From positions 142,927 to 206,926 of the forward strand of contig JAMCXS010000022.1 in NCBI GenBank assembly GCA_023474345.1: 64,000 bases of DNA, read 5' to 3'. The notes beneath the pieces are model-generated. The model searched no databases, was not told the DNA's origin, and saw only the letters and a list, made by a program, of their open reading frames with translations. The stretch comes from Acidobacteriota bacterium. GTDB lineage: Bacteria > Acidobacteriota > Terriglobia > UBA7540. Below, in pieces: positions 20,069 to 28,653 of this stretch. The first letter of the stretch is position 1. Each line of letters starts with the position of its first letter. A program made the position numbers and the translations under genes.

Positions 20069-21189
20069 GCGAACCATCCTGATGAAGAGTAGGTTACAAA
20101 GTTTCGCCACGTGTGGGCGCCATTTTGGGACTCCAGCATGTCCCGGAACTTGGCGAGCCCTCGAAGCAGGCGGCGCATCTGGGCCGTTGAGCCGATCGTG
20201 AAACGCAAGTAACCCTTCAGGTGCGGATCGTAACTCCAGTCGCGCACCAGGATCTTTTGCTCCCGCAGCCGGCGCGCGATTTCAGGTGCTTTGGAGCCGA
20301 CGCGCGTCAGGACAAAATTTGACCGGCTGGGCACGTAAGGAATTCCGATGCTGTCGAGATAGCGGCACAACTCCGCTCGGTTGGCGCAGACTTCTTCAGC
20401 GTACCGTGCAGCGTAATCGGCGTGCTGAATCGCTTCCATCGCTGAGGCCAGCGCCAGGGAATTAACCGCAAAAGGATTTTGCGCGCGGCGCATGGGTTCC
20501 GCGATTTCAGAATTGGTCAAAATACAGCCCAGCCGCAGCGCGGCCAGACCAAACGCCTTGGAAAAGGTTCGCGTCACCACCAGGTTCTTGTATTTTCGAA
20601 TCCAGGGCAGAACCGTTTCGCCCGAAAAATCCTGATAGGCCTCATCCACCACAATCAGGGTATCCGGCGCCCCTTTCAGAAGAGCGCGCAGGTCCGCCTG
20701 CGATAGCATGGTTCCGGTAGGATTGTTCGGATTGGCGATGGCCATCCAGCGTGTGCGCTTGTTGACAGCGGCCAGCAGACGCTTCGCGGACAGTTGGAAA
20801 TTTTCGTCATAGCGTACCTGCGTGGTGCGGCCCCCGGCAACGGTATGGAAAAATTCGTAAACCGGGAACGTCGGCGCCGGGACCACCAAATGATCGCCGG
20901 GATCCACGAACGTATCGCAAATCATTTTGATGGCGTCGTCGGTGCCGTTGGTCAGCAGCAGTTCCTCGGTTGAGACGCCGAAGTATTTGGCGATGGCCTT
21001 CTTGGCGTCTTCGTATTCGGGATAGCTCGACAGCAACTCAGGGCTCAGCATGCGCCGCAAGGCGCGCACCACGTTCGCCGGACACCCTACCGTGTTTTCA
21101 TTGAAATCAAGCCGCAGTTTTCCGCCTCGTCCTTCGCGGGGAGGATGATAGGGCTTCAGCCGTTCAACACTTTTTCGGGGTCGCACCAT
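20065..21189 (-). CDS. hisC: Histidinol-phosphate aminotransferase
   Basis: This class II PLP aminotransferase converts imidazole acetol phosphate to histidinol phosphate. The protein has 374 residues. It shows [56 protein letters not shown] and the PLP lysine in [16 protein letters not shown]. The conserved arginine is in RSNFVLTR. The start overlaps hisD by 26 bases and the end overlaps hisB by 4, so it is tightly embedded in the operon. Confidence 0.97.
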   Translation of the reverse strand: MVRPRKSVERLKPYHPPREGRGGKLRLDFNENTVGCPANVVRALRRMLSPELLSSYPEYEDAKKAIAKYFGVSTEELLLTNGTDDAIKMICDTFVDPGDHLVVPAPTFPVYEFFHTVAGGRTTQVRYDENFQLSAKRLLAAVNKRTRWMAIANPNNPTGTMLSQADLRALLKGAPDTLIVVDEAYQDFSGETVLPWIRKYKNLVVTRTFSKAFGLAALRLGCILTNSEIAEPMRRAQNPFAVNSLALASAMEAIQHADYAARYAEEVCANRAELCRYLDSIGIPYVPSRSNFVLTRVGSKAPEIARRLREQKILVRDWSYDPHLKGYLRFTIGSTAQMRRLLRGLAKFRDMLESQNGAHTWRNFVTYSSSGWFA

Positions 21190-22462
21190 GAGCCTTGAAC
21201 CTCGTTTCGATGGAATGAGCGTGAGCTTCCAGACCCTCGGTCCGCGCCAGCGTCACTATCGCTTTTCGTAGCTGCGCAAGCCCCGGAGCGCTCAGTTCCT
21301 GCACTGAAATCGTCTTGACGAAATCGGCGGCGCTCAATCCACCCCGCACGCGCGCCGCTCCGGCAGTCGGCAGGATATGATTGGTTCCGGAAGCGTAGTC
21401 TCCGGCCGCCACGGGGCTGGAATCGCCTAAGAAGATCGAGCCGGCAGAGCAGACTTGGCTGAGGCGCTTTGCGGCGTCGCCGAGCAGCGTCAGATGCTCG
21501 GGAGCGAAGGCGTTGACCAGCTCCATCGCTTCATCAAGGTCGCGAGTCACCACGATGCCACCGTGTTCTTCGAGCGCCTTGGCCGCAAGCGAGCGCCCGG
21601 CAGCGGTCATTTGCTCCAGCACCTTGCCCACCGCCGCCTGCACGCTGAGCCCAAGCTTCCGGGAGGGCGTGACGAAAACGGCAACTGCATCCGGGTCATG
21701 CTCAGCCTGTGCCACCAGATCAGCGGCGATCCAATCGGGATTGCCTTTTGACCCGACCACCATAAGCTCCGAAGGTCCGGCGACAAAATCAATGCCGCAT
21801 TCGCCGGCCACCAGCTTCTTGGCCGCGGCGACGTAGCGATTCCCTGGTCCGACAATCTTGTCAGCGCGCGGAACGTTTTCCGTTCCGTAGGCGAAAGCTG
21901 CAATGGCCTGCGCTCCTCCCAGGCGGAATATTTTATTGACGCCTAGCATATCCGCGGCCACCAGAACCGCCGGCGCCGGACGCGGCGAGGCGATCAGGAT
22001 TTCACGAACGCCCGCCACTTGCGCAGGAATCACGCTCATCAGGACCGTGGAGGGCAAGGGGAAACGACCGCCGGGAACATAACATGCGACGCGGTCGAGA
22101 GGCCGGATGATCTGGCTGACCTTTATGCCTGACGTGTCGGTGATCTGCCAGGCCTTGGGCAATTGTTGCTTCGCGGCGCGGCGGATGTTCCGGGCGGCGC
22201 GTTTGACCGCTTTCGCGAATTCCGGTGAAACCTGGCCATAAGCCTGCTCAATTTCCGTGCGCTTAACGCAGATTCCCGTGCGCTTGAGGTTAATCCCGTC
22301 CAGGCGCAGCGTCCAGGTCTTGAGTGCGCGGTCGCCGTGGCGGCGAACGTCGTCGAGAATACGCCTGACGGTCGATTCGGCCTCCTTAAGCTTGTTTCCG
22401 CGGGAGGCGGCCAGCCGCTTCATCGCTTCGGAATCGGTACTGCGAAAAATGGGAATCATCAA
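21164..22462 (-). CDS. hisD: Histidinol dehydrogenase
   Basis: This zinc enzyme oxidises L-histidinol to histidine in two NAD-dependent steps. The protein has 432 residues. Motifs are CYVPGGRFPLPSTVLMS, RLGGAQAIAAFAYGTE, DKIVGPGNRYVAAAKKLV, DFVAGPSELMV, DLVAQAEHDPDA, the catalytic EHGGIVV and NAFAPEHLTLL segments, and GDYASGTNHILPTAG. It is placed fourth in the operon, 71 bases after the LOG-family gene. Confidence 0.98.
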   Translation of the reverse strand: MMIPIFRSTDSEAMKRLAASRGNKLKEAESTVRRILDDVRRHGDRALKTWTLRLDGINLKRTGICVKRTEIEQAYGQVSPEFAKAVKRAARNIRRAAKQQLPKAWQITDTSGIKVSQIIRPLDRVACYVPGGRFPLPSTVLMSVIPAQVAGVREILIASPRPAPAVLVAADMLGVNKIFRLGGAQAIAAFAYGTENVPRADKIVGPGNRYVAAAKKLVAGECGIDFVAGPSELMVVGSKGNPDWIAADLVAQAEHDPDAVAVFVTPSRKLGLSVQAAVGKVLEQMTAAGRSLAAKALEEHGGIVVTRDLDEAMELVNAFAPEHLTLLGDAAKRLSQVCSAGSIFLGDSSPVAAGDYASGTNHILPTAGAARVRGGLSAADFVKTISVQELSAPGLAQLRKAIVTLARTEGLEAHAHSIETRFKAHGATPKKC

Positions 22463-22533
22463 TTGATTTCAAAAGTACCGGATGTTTGCTTCGAAGCGCC
22501 GAACATAAAGCCCGTCGCTACATCCCAAAACCA

Positions 22534-23118
22534 TCACAATGCTGCAAACTTCCGGCAATCTTCGCTCCAAGGCTCCGCGGTCTCAATGGCCTGCGGCACT
22601 TCCTCCGGTTCCTGGACTACGGTCCACATTCGAGCGTGGCGTGAATCCATAAAGCGCTGGCCAATGCATTGGTCGAGCAGCCGGAACAGGGGCTGGTAAT
22701 AAGACCGGGTGTTGAGGATCACAATGGGTCCAAGGTAGAGGCCTAGGCGTTTCCAGGTGATCGCTTCCATAAGTTCGTCCAGGGTCCCGGAGCCGCCGGG
22801 AAGGGCGACGACCGCGTCCGACCTTTCCATCATCTGCTTTTTGCGCTCGTGCATGTCTCGGACCACCACGGTTTCCGTGATGCGTGGATTCGCCCATTCG
22901 ATCTTGACCATGAACTCCGGGATCACCCCGATCACGCGTCCGCCCTCGGCCAGCGCGCCTTTAGCAAGGCTTCCCATGGAACCGGCGGCGCCTCCGCCAT
23001 AGACAACAGTGACGTTGTTCCTGGCGAGCACCCGCCCTAATTGTTCAGCCGCGGCCAGATATACAGGGTCGCACTGGCGGCTCGACCCGCAATAGATGCA
23101 AGCTTTTCGGTTTACCAT
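22534..23118 (-). CDS. LOG-family nucleoside 5'-monophosphate phosphoribohydrolase
   Basis: The 194-residue Rossmann-like protein shows VVYGGGAAGSMGSLAKGAL and the diagnostic PGGSGTLDELMEAITW motif with the catalytic Glu, plus ERSDAVVALPGG. LOG enzymes cleave AMP-like or cytokinin nucleotides to free base and ribose-5-phosphate. It lies between hisG (48 bases) and hisD (71 bases) on the same strand and so is almost certainly co-transcribed with the histidine genes, although it has no known pathway step there. Substrate cannot be inferred from sequence alone. Confidence 0.93.
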   Translation of the reverse strand: MVNRKACIYCGSSRQCDPVYLAAAEQLGRVLARNNVTVVYGGGAAGSMGSLAKGALAEGGRVIGVIPEFMVKIEWANPRITETVVVRDMHERKKQMMERSDAVVALPGGSGTLDELMEAITWKRLGLYLGPIVILNTRSYYQPLFRLLDQCIGQRFMDSRHARMWTVVQEPEEVPQAIETAEPWSEDCRKFAAL

Positions 23119-23166
23119 GATTGCACTCTGTGCTCCGTCGTCATCGCTTGGCTCCGTCTTCGATCC

Positions 23167-24039
23167 TCAGACGACAATCTTATTCAGCGGATACTCGACA
23201 ATGCCCTGGGCGTTCGCCGCCTTCAGCCTTGGGATGATTTCCCGCGACGTTTTCTCCTCAATCACGGTGTTGACAGCCACCCATTCGGAGTCGCTCAAGT
23301 CGGAAATCGTCGGGCGCTTCAAGGCCGGCAGCACATCCAAAACCGCCTGCAGGTCCTGGCGCCGCACGTTCAGCATCAGCCCTACTTTGCCCGCTGCGTC
23401 AATCGCTCCCTTTAGCAACATGACGATCGTTTCCACCTTTTGGCGCTTCCAGGAATCTTTCCAGGCGGCTTGATTAACAATGAATTTGGTGTTTGATTCC
23501 AGGACGTCTTCCACAATCCGCAGCCCGTTGGCCCGCAGGGATGAGCCTGTTTCCGTAACCTCCACGATGGCATCCGCGAGCACCGGAGGCTTGACCTCCG
23601 TCGCGCCCCAGGAAAATTCCACCTTGGCCTGGACTCTGTTCTGGGCCAGATAGCGCTTGGTGACGTTGACCAGTTCCGTGGCCACCACCTTGCCTTCCAG
23701 ATCCTTCACGCTCTGAATATTCGATTTTTCCGGGACGGCCAGAACCCACCGGACCTTTCCAAAAGTATGCTTGGCGTAAATCAGATCAGCGATTTCGACC
23801 ACGGAGGCTCCGTCATTTTCCAGGATCCAGTCCCGGCCGGTGATCCCCGCGTCCAGCACACCGTCTTCGACGTAGCGCGCCATTTCCTGGGCGCGAATCA
23901 GCATGCATTCGATTTCTTCATCGTCAATGACGGGAAAATAGGAGCGCGGATTGACGGTGATCTCATAGCCCGCGCGCCGAAACAACTGCAGGGAGGCTTC
24001 CTGAAGGCTTCCCTTCGGTATTCCCAACTTCAACTTCAT
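23167..24039 (-). CDS. hisG: ATP phosphoribosyltransferase, long form
   Basis: HisG condenses ATP with PRPP, the first and feedback-regulated step. The protein has 290 residues, the long form that carries a C-terminal ACT-like regulatory domain (from about residue 210: [20 protein letters not shown]) and needs no HisZ. Catalytic-domain motifs include [42 protein letters not shown] and the PRPP-binding [17 protein letters not shown]. The ATG overlaps the hisI stop as ATGA. Confidence 0.98.
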   Translation of the reverse strand: MKLKLGIPKGSLQEASLQLFRRAGYEITVNPRSYFPVIDDEEIECMLIRAQEMARYVEDGVLDAGITGRDWILENDGASVVEIADLIYAKHTFGKVRWVLAVPEKSNIQSVKDLEGKVVATELVNVTKRYLAQNRVQAKVEFSWGATEVKPPVLADAIVEVTETGSSLRANGLRIVEDVLESNTKFIVNQAAWKDSWKRQKVETIVMLLKGAIDAAGKVGLMLNVRRQDLQAVLDVLPALKRPTISDLSDSEWVAVNTVIEEKTSREIIPRLKAANAQGIVEYPLNKIVV

Positions 24040-24425
24040 GCTTTACTCTCCTGTTTCGAACTGCCGTAGACCTCGTCGGGGTTAAATTCCTGCTGGGCGA
24101 CGATTTCTTCTCCCTGCGGTGTGACTTTGCGGAAAAAGCAGGATCTGTAGCCCAGATGGCAACAACCGGGCCCGGCGAGTTCCGCCTGAATCAGCAGCGC
24201 GTCCTTGTCGCAATCGACGCGAACTTCGTGGACGCGCAGCTTGTGGCCGGAGGTCTCCCCCTTCGTCCAGAGCTTCTGCCGGCTGCGGCTGAAGAAAGTG
24301 ACGTATCCGGTGTCCAGGGTCTGCTGGTAGGCCTGGTCGTTCATATAGCCCAGCATCAGCACATCGCCGGTGGTTTTGTCCTGGATGATGGCGGGGATTA
24401 AGTTGTCCTGAAATTTCAAGTCCAT
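24036..24425 (-). CDS. hisI: Phosphoribosyl-AMP cyclohydrolase (monofunctional HisI)
   Basis: The protein opens the adenine ring of PR-AMP. It has 129 residues and stands alone without a fused HisE domain. Motifs are [44 protein letters not shown] with metal ligands, and [13 protein letters not shown]. The start ATG 24425 is preceded by GGGAG nine bases upstream. It is the first structural gene after the attenuator. No hisE (PR-ATP pyrophosphatase) is found in this window. Confidence 0.97.
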   Translation of the reverse strand: MDLKFQDNLIPAIIQDKTTGDVLMLGYMNDQAYQQTLDTGYVTFFSRSRQKLWTKGETSGHKLRVHEVRVDCDKDALLIQAELAGPGCCHLGYRSCFFRKVTPQGEEIVAQQEFNPDEVYGSSKQESKA

Positions 24426-24453
24426 TCGTTCATGCTCCCAAGCGCCCTAAAAT

Positions 24454-24485
24454 AAAAAAACCCGCTAACTTATCTTGTCAGCGGG
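24454..24485 (-). terminator. his operon attenuator terminator
   Basis: Read on the minus strand, the stem CCCGCTGAC / GTTAGCGGG (24477-24485 and 24461-24469, 9 bp with one G-U) closes a 7-base loop. It is followed at once by seven T residues (24460-24454), an intrinsic terminator between the leader peptide and hisI. Its 5' arm can instead pair with GTCAGTGGG at 24526-24534 inside the leader reading frame. Confidence 0.9.
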
Positions 24486-24514
24486 CTCTAACTCATTCTG
24501 ATCTTTATGGCCTG

Positions 24515-24586
24515 TTACGCCAGCACCCACTGACACCACACCCTGTGGCCCGAATGGTGATGGTGATGTGCCAGCGTGAACAGCAT
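24515..24586 (-). CDS. hisL: his operon leader peptide
   Basis: A 23-codon frame runs from ATG 24586 to TAA 24515. It begins MLFTLA, continues with five consecutive histidines (CAT/CAC codons, 24554-24568) and then SGH, giving six His in total. It ends in VLA. Such runs are the hallmark of histidine attenuation leaders. When His-tRNA is plentiful the ribosome passes and the terminator forms; when scarce the ribosome stalls on the His codons and the alternative hairpin forms. The predicted transcript starts only about five bases before the ATG and there is no Shine-Dalgarno site, so the peptide is probably translated from a leaderless mRNA. Confidence 0.88.
   Translation of the reverse strand: MLFTLAHHHHHSGHRVWCQWVLA
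24526..24565 (-). promoter_or_regulatory. his attenuator pairing segments 1 and 2
   Basis: Segment 1, CACCATCACC (24556-24565), lies within the His codons and can pair with GGTGTGGTG (24534-24542). Overlapping that, segment 2, GTCAGTGGG (24526-24534), can pair with the 5' arm of the terminator (CCCGCTGAC, 24477-24485). This gives mutually exclusive 1:2, 2:3 and 3:4 hairpins, as in the classical enteric his leader. Confidence 0.82.
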
Positions 24587-24597
24587 AGCAATCTAGT

Positions 24598-24627
24598 AAT
24601 ATATGCTGGATGGCCTCAATCTGTCAA
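24598..24627 (-). promoter_or_regulatory. his operon promoter
   Basis: On the minus strand -35 TTGACA (24622-24627, perfect) and -10 TATATT (24598-24603) are separated by 18 bases. The predicted transcription start is about 24591, a few bases before the leader-peptide ATG. Confidence 0.75.
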
Positions 24628-24747
24628 TAAGCAATTTTCTTTGGACGGGGCACACCGAGGACCGTCCTGTGAACCGCTGGGCGTCGTGCGGCGTCGCCGC
24701 CCGTAATTTTCAGTCGATCTCGGCGGTTGCGTGGGTCTGAGATTCGA

Positions 24748-24777
24748 TTGACCTATCTTCTCTCCGGTTGCTAAGAT
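24748..24777 (+). promoter_or_regulatory. Promoter for the membrane-anchored TPR gene
   Basis: -35 TTGACC (24748-24753) and -10 TAAGAT (24772-24777) are 18 bases apart, upstream of the GTG at 24806. It diverges from the his promoter. Confidence 0.55.
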
Positions 24778-24805
24778 GTGCTTAGTGAAGTGATAAGGAG
24801 AAATT

Positions 24806-25528
24806 GTGGACCGATATACGCGGCGTGAGCTTAAGCACGACGAATTTCAGGACACTGTCGAGGCGGTGCAGATCTTCATCAGCGAGCACCTCCGGCAAAT
24901 CATCTTGGTCGTCGTAGCGGCGTCCATCATCATCGCTGGAGCGCTCTGGTACAGAAGTTATTCCGCAAGCCAGGAGGCTGCTGCGAATAATGAGTTGCAG
25001 GCGGCAATCGGCACCTTTGACGCCTACGTCGGATCTCCCGAGCAGAATGGTATGCCTCCGTCGGGCCAAGTATTTCTCACCGCCAAGGCAAAATATGAAC
25101 AGGCTCTCAAGCAGTTTGGCGAGATCGTGCAGCGCTATCCGCGAACCAGGGCCGCGGGGTACGCCGAAGTGCACATGGGCATTTGCCAGGCGCGCCTGGG
25201 GGATACCGCAGTCGCCCTCAAAACGCTGCGCCAAGCCAGCCGAAATTCCAGCAAGCAAATTGCCTCCCTGGCGCAGTTTGCCTTGGCCGGCGAGTTGCTG
25301 GTCACCGGGAAGCGTGACGACGCCATAAAAATTTATGAGAGCCTTGCCAACCATCCCACATTGACGGTGCCGCGCGCCACCGCGTTGCTGGCCATGGCCG
25401 CTGCCTACCGCACGACCCAGCCCAACCGCGCTCGGGACATTTACGATCAGATTCAAAAAGAATTCGGCTCTGACGAAGTCATCGCGCAGATTCTGACGCA
25501 ACAAATTGCGACCCTGCCCAAGAAGTAA
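24806..25528 (+). CDS. Membrane-anchored tetratricopeptide-repeat protein (YfgM/TPR_21-like)
   Basis: The 240-residue protein begins with a cytoplasmic MDRYTRRELKHDEF segment and one strong transmembrane helix at about residues 32-49 (IILVVVAASIIIAGALWY). TPR-like helices follow (KYEQALKQFGEIVQRYP, ARDIYDQIQKEF). The layout matches YfgM-type proteins that associate with the Sec translocon or with periplasmic chaperones, but sequence similarity alone does not settle the role. The start is GTG 24806, with AAGGAG seven bases upstream. An ETF-QO gene follows 152 bases later. Confidence 0.85.
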   Translation: MDRYTRRELKHDEFQDTVEAVQIFISEHLRQIILVVVAASIIIAGALWYRSYSASQEAAANNELQAAIGTFDAYVGSPEQNGMPPSGQVFLTAKAKYEQALKQFGEIVQRYPRTRAAGYAEVHMGICQARLGDTAVALKTLRQASRNSSKQIASLAQFALAGELLVTGKRDDAIKIYESLANHPTLTVPRATALLAMAAAYRTTQPNRARDIYDQIQKEFGSDEVIAQILTQQIATLPKK

Positions 25529-25680
25529 GGCTGGGCGACAGCGACTTCCGGCCTTCGACGGGTCGCCCGGCTGCGCTGCCGGCGCCTCATTCGCGCCTCT
25601 TGACGTAATCTTTCCGGAACGCTGAACGCTCCGGGCGGGGCGCGCACACATGGCGCTTGTCAAGCTGAGGGCTGGTCCAA

Positions 25681-27357
25681 ATGCCGGAAGTTCAAAGAGA
25701 AACGCTCGATGCCGACGTGGTGATTGTGGGCGCCGGGCCGGCGGGGCTCAGTTGTGGGCTGCGCCTGGCCCAGCTTATCGCAGCGTGCGATGGCCGCGCT
25801 TCGGGCTCGCCGCTTTCTCCTGCAAGCATCTACATCCTGGAAAAAGCCGCTGAGATCGGCGCGCATTCTCTTTCCGGCGCGATCCTTGATCCGCGTTCGC
25901 TTGGCGAGTTGGTGCCGGACTTTGCGTCCCAGGGAGCGCCGCTCGAGTCGCCCGTCACGGGCGATGCCGTGTATTTCCTTACCCGGACAGGCCAGTGGAA
26001 ACTGCCTTTTGCTCCTCCGTTTCTTCAAAACCACGGCAACTACATTGTCTCCGTTAACAAGCTGGTGAAATGGTTAGGAGAATTGGTTGAAGCCTCCGGG
26101 ATCAGCTTGTTTCCCGGCATTAGCGGCACTGAAATTCTCTATGACACCGGGCGGGTGGCGGGCGTCCGAACCGACGACAAGGGCATCGACAAAGCCGGAA
26201 ATCCCAAGCCCAATTTCCAGCCCGGGTACGACCTGCGGGCGAAAGTGACGGTTTTTGCCGAAGGCTCGCGCGGCTCTCTTACCAAGCAACTGATCCGGCG
26301 TTTTGAGCTTGACCGCGGCGCGAACCCGCAGGCTTACTCCTTGGGCATCAAGGAACTTTGGGAAATTCCTCCGGGGCGATTGCTTCCCGGCCAGGTGATC
26401 CACACTGCCGGCTGGCCGCTCGCTTCCCGGCAGTTCGGCGGCGGCTTCATTTATGCCATGGCAGAGACTCTGGTCTCACTGGGCTTTGTGGCCGGCCTGG
26501 ACTACGAAGACCCGCGCTTCGACGTTCACAACAGCTTCAATCAATTCAAGACGCATCCCTGGGTGAAGCGCCTACTCGCGGGCGGCCAGATGCGGCGCTA
26601 CGGCGCCAGGACCATTCCCGAGGGCGGTTACTTTTCGATTCCCGCCACGGCCACCGGCGGCGCGCTGATTATTGGCGATGCCGGTGGCTTCTTAAACGCC
26701 GGACGGCTGAAGGGCATTCATCTGGCGATGAAGACGGGCGCGCTGGCGGCGGAAAGCATCTTTGAAGCCTTCGAGCGTGGCGACTTCTCCGCGCAGGCGC
26801 TCGGGGGATTCGATGCCAAATGGCGCGCAAGTTGGGTTCGCGACGAACTCTGGAAAGTTCGCAATTGCCGCCAGGGTTTCACGCGCGGTTTCTGGCAGGG
26901 AGCGCTCCAGACGGGATTGCAGCTATGTACGGGCGGCCGAGGGTTGCGGCGGCGCTATTCCTTACGCCAGGACCATGAACACATGAAGCGCCTGGACGCT
27001 TTCGCCGATCGCCCGTTTGCAAGGATCAGGCCGGACGGCAAGCTGACCTTCGATAAGCTTTCGGACGTCTATCATTCGGGCACTCATCATGAGGAGGATC
27101 AGCCCTGCCATTTGCGCATCGCGGATTTCGATATCTGCAATAATCGTTGCCCTCGCGAGTACGGGAATCCCTGCCAGTACTTCTGTCCCGCGGCGGTTTA
27201 TGAAATGGAGGATAATCCCGGCGGCTCCGGCAAGCATCTTAAGATCAATGCGTCAAACTGTGTTCATTGCAAAACGTGCGATATTGCGGACCCTTATGAG
27301 ATCATTACCTGGGTGTGCCCGGAAGGCGGCGGCGGGCCGCGTTATGACCGGATGTAA
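25681..27357 (+). CDS. Electron-transfer flavoprotein:quinone oxidoreductase (ETF-QO)
   Basis: This inner-membrane flavoprotein passes electrons from ETF to quinone. The protein has 558 residues. Evidence is the FAD-binding VVIVGAGPAGLSCGLRLAQL, GAHSLSGAILDPRSL, SLGIKELWEIPPG, IGDAGGFLNAGRLKGIHLAMKTG split over segments, and a C-terminal ferredoxin-like domain. That domain has NASNCVHCKTCDIADP plus two preceding cysteines for a [4Fe-4S] cluster. The etfAB genes are not nearby. The length matches the single-chain ETF-QO, not split FixC and FixX. Confidence 0.95.
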   Translation: MPEVQRETLDADVVIVGAGPAGLSCGLRLAQLIAACDGRASGSPLSPASIYILEKAAEIGAHSLSGAILDPRSLGELVPDFASQGAPLESPVTGDAVYFLTRTGQWKLPFAPPFLQNHGNYIVSVNKLVKWLGELVEASGISLFPGISGTEILYDTGRVAGVRTDDKGIDKAGNPKPNFQPGYDLRAKVTVFAEGSRGSLTKQLIRRFELDRGANPQAYSLGIKELWEIPPGRLLPGQVIHTAGWPLASRQFGGGFIYAMAETLVSLGFVAGLDYEDPRFDVHNSFNQFKTHPWVKRLLAGGQMRRYGARTIPEGGYFSIPATATGGALIIGDAGGFLNAGRLKGIHLAMKTGALAAESIFEAFERGDFSAQALGGFDAKWRASWVRDELWKVRNCRQGFTRGFWQGALQTGLQLCTGGRGLRRRYSLRQDHEHMKRLDAFADRPFARIRPDGKLTFDKLSDVYHSGTHHEEDQPCHLRIADFDICNNRCPREYGNPCQYFCPAAVYEMEDNPGGSGKHLKINASNCVHCKTCDIADPYEIITWVCPEGGGGPRYDRM

Positions 27358-27365
27358 GACATTTC

Positions 27366-27396
27366 CGGTAGCGGCGACCTTTTGTCGCCGGATTTT
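27366..27396 (+). terminator. Hairpin with T-rich tail after ETF-QO
   Basis: CGGCGAC-cttttGTCGCCG (27372-27390) forms a 7-bp stem with a 5-base loop and is followed by GATTTT. It begins with GTAGCGGCGAC, so it is also a short member of the GTAGCG palindromic family seen elsewhere. It could serve as a terminator. Confidence 0.45.
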
Positions 27397-27504
27397 GGAG
27401 CGCGAGGCCCGACCTTCTGCCCGGCGGATTTTCGCAGCGAGATCGAGCAAGTGCTCCGTGGCTTCTGTGTCAAAGTTTGCCCCTCGATTGGGGCCGGGTG
27501 AATA

Positions 27505-28266
27505 ATGGCTGATATGCCTCAAAAGTTTGCGGGTACGGCAAGCGCTCGCGCCGAGCTTGGCGCCCGGGACGCAGGTGTCAAGCTGGACCGCAACCCGCGC
27601 GAATTCACGCCCTGGCAGCGCCTTCAGATCTCCGTTGCCGCCTGGGTAGGGTATCTCGCGGTACTTGTGGTTGGTCGCACGCTGCGCTGGCAAAGCGAGG
27701 GATGGGAGAACTGGGAGGCCGCCAAGCAAGCCGGCAAGGGACTGATCTATACCTTTTGGCATCGCGAGATTTTCTCCGCCACCTGGTTCTGGAGAAAGCG
27801 CGGCATCGTGGTGATGACCAGCCAGAACTTTGACGGTGAATACATCGCGCGCATCATCCAGATGCACGGTTACGGCGCGGCGCGTGGTTCAAGCAGCCGC
27901 GGCGCCATGCGGGCGCTTGCGGAAATGGCGCGGTCATTGCGCTCGGGTTTCGATGCGGCTTTCACCATCGACGGCCCGCGCGGCCCCAGGTTTGTGGCCA
28001 AGCGCGGATCGGTTTTGCTCGGGAGAAACACGGGCGCGGCCATCCTTTGCTTTCATATCGCCGTCGCCAAAGCTTACGTTTTCCGCAAGAGCTGGGACCA
28101 GACCCAGATTCCTTATCCCTTCAGCCGCGCGGCAATCTTTATCGCTCCGCCCATCTTTGTGCCCGCCGAAGCCAGCCCCGACCAGCAGGACCGCATACAG
28201 CAGGAGGTCCAGGCCGCCCTCGACCAGCTCCGCCGGCGCGGCGAAGCCTGGGCCGCGGCGCAATAG
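27505..28266 (+). CDS. DUF374-family lysophospholipid acyltransferase-like protein
   Basis: The 253-residue protein has an N-terminal hydrophobic segment and then TFWHREIFSATWFWRKRGI, MTSQNFDGEYIARII, GYGAARGSSSRGAMRAL, and the diagnostic TIDGPRGPRFVAKRG and IFIAPPIFVPAE. This fits the LPLAT-like DUF374 family, acyltransferase-like proteins tied to envelope lipid metabolism. The substrate is unknown. The catalytic HxxxxD motif is not in its usual form; the DGPRG segment is the best conserved. ATG 27505 gives the family N-terminus. Confidence 0.87.
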   Translation: MADMPQKFAGTASARAELGARDAGVKLDRNPREFTPWQRLQISVAAWVGYLAVLVVGRTLRWQSEGWENWEAAKQAGKGLIYTFWHREIFSATWFWRKRGIVVMTSQNFDGEYIARIIQMHGYGAARGSSSRGAMRALAEMARSLRSGFDAAFTIDGPRGPRFVAKRGSVLLGRNTGAAILCFHIAVAKAYVFRKSWDQTQIPYPFSRAAIFIAPPIFVPAEASPDQQDRIQQEVQAALDQLRRRGEAWAAAQ

Positions 28267-28653
28267 CCTCCGCTTTTGATTCACATGAGCCGTTTTCTGC
28301 TCTGCGTTTATCTTTTCAATAAGGTCAGTGCTTCGTTCCTGAAAAGATCTACCCGCTGTACGACGTCCTCACCGAGCGCATAGATCGCAAAAAACCGATG
28401 CTTCCCCTACCCGTGATTCTGTAGCGTCGAGCTGTGCTCGACGTTTCGGCGATCACAGATCGCCGTTACAGCCGCCGCCCCGCTCTTTCTCAGGAACGCG
28501 GTTGGCTTTCGTTCCTGTCTCCCCGTTCCTGACGCCGAGAGTTGCCCCCCGGCACAATCGTGGGTGATATGGATCACTGAAGTTTATTAGGGGTTTTGGA
28601 AGAATCGCCCCAGGGGTGTTTCTCAGCTAAATCTAAAAAAGGGAGGATGGGTT
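28267..28653. other. Gap of 387 bases between the acyltransferase and a SnoaL-like pseudogene
   Basis: No credible gene. It contains a palindromic repeat unit (28383-28512) and, at its right end, a strong GGGAGG ribosome-binding site for the next gene. Confidence 0.6.
28383..28512 (-). repeat. Interspersed palindromic repeat, copy in reverse orientation
   Basis: The 51-bp core 28420-28470 is bounded by TGTAGCG and an altered CGTTACA end. It contains two hairpins, CGTCGAGC/GCTCGACG and CGGCGATC/GATCGCCG. Flanking sequence also matches, in reverse orientation, that around the cores at 48498-48548 and 48933-48983, including GTTCC, GAGCGGGGCGGC and a CTACCCG segment. Confidence 0.8.

Noticed and set aside
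24554..24568. Run of five His codons looks like an artificial His-tag from a vector
   Set aside because: It is followed by matching pairing segments, a perfect terminator and hisI, with a consensus promoter before it. This is the native design of a his attenuator.
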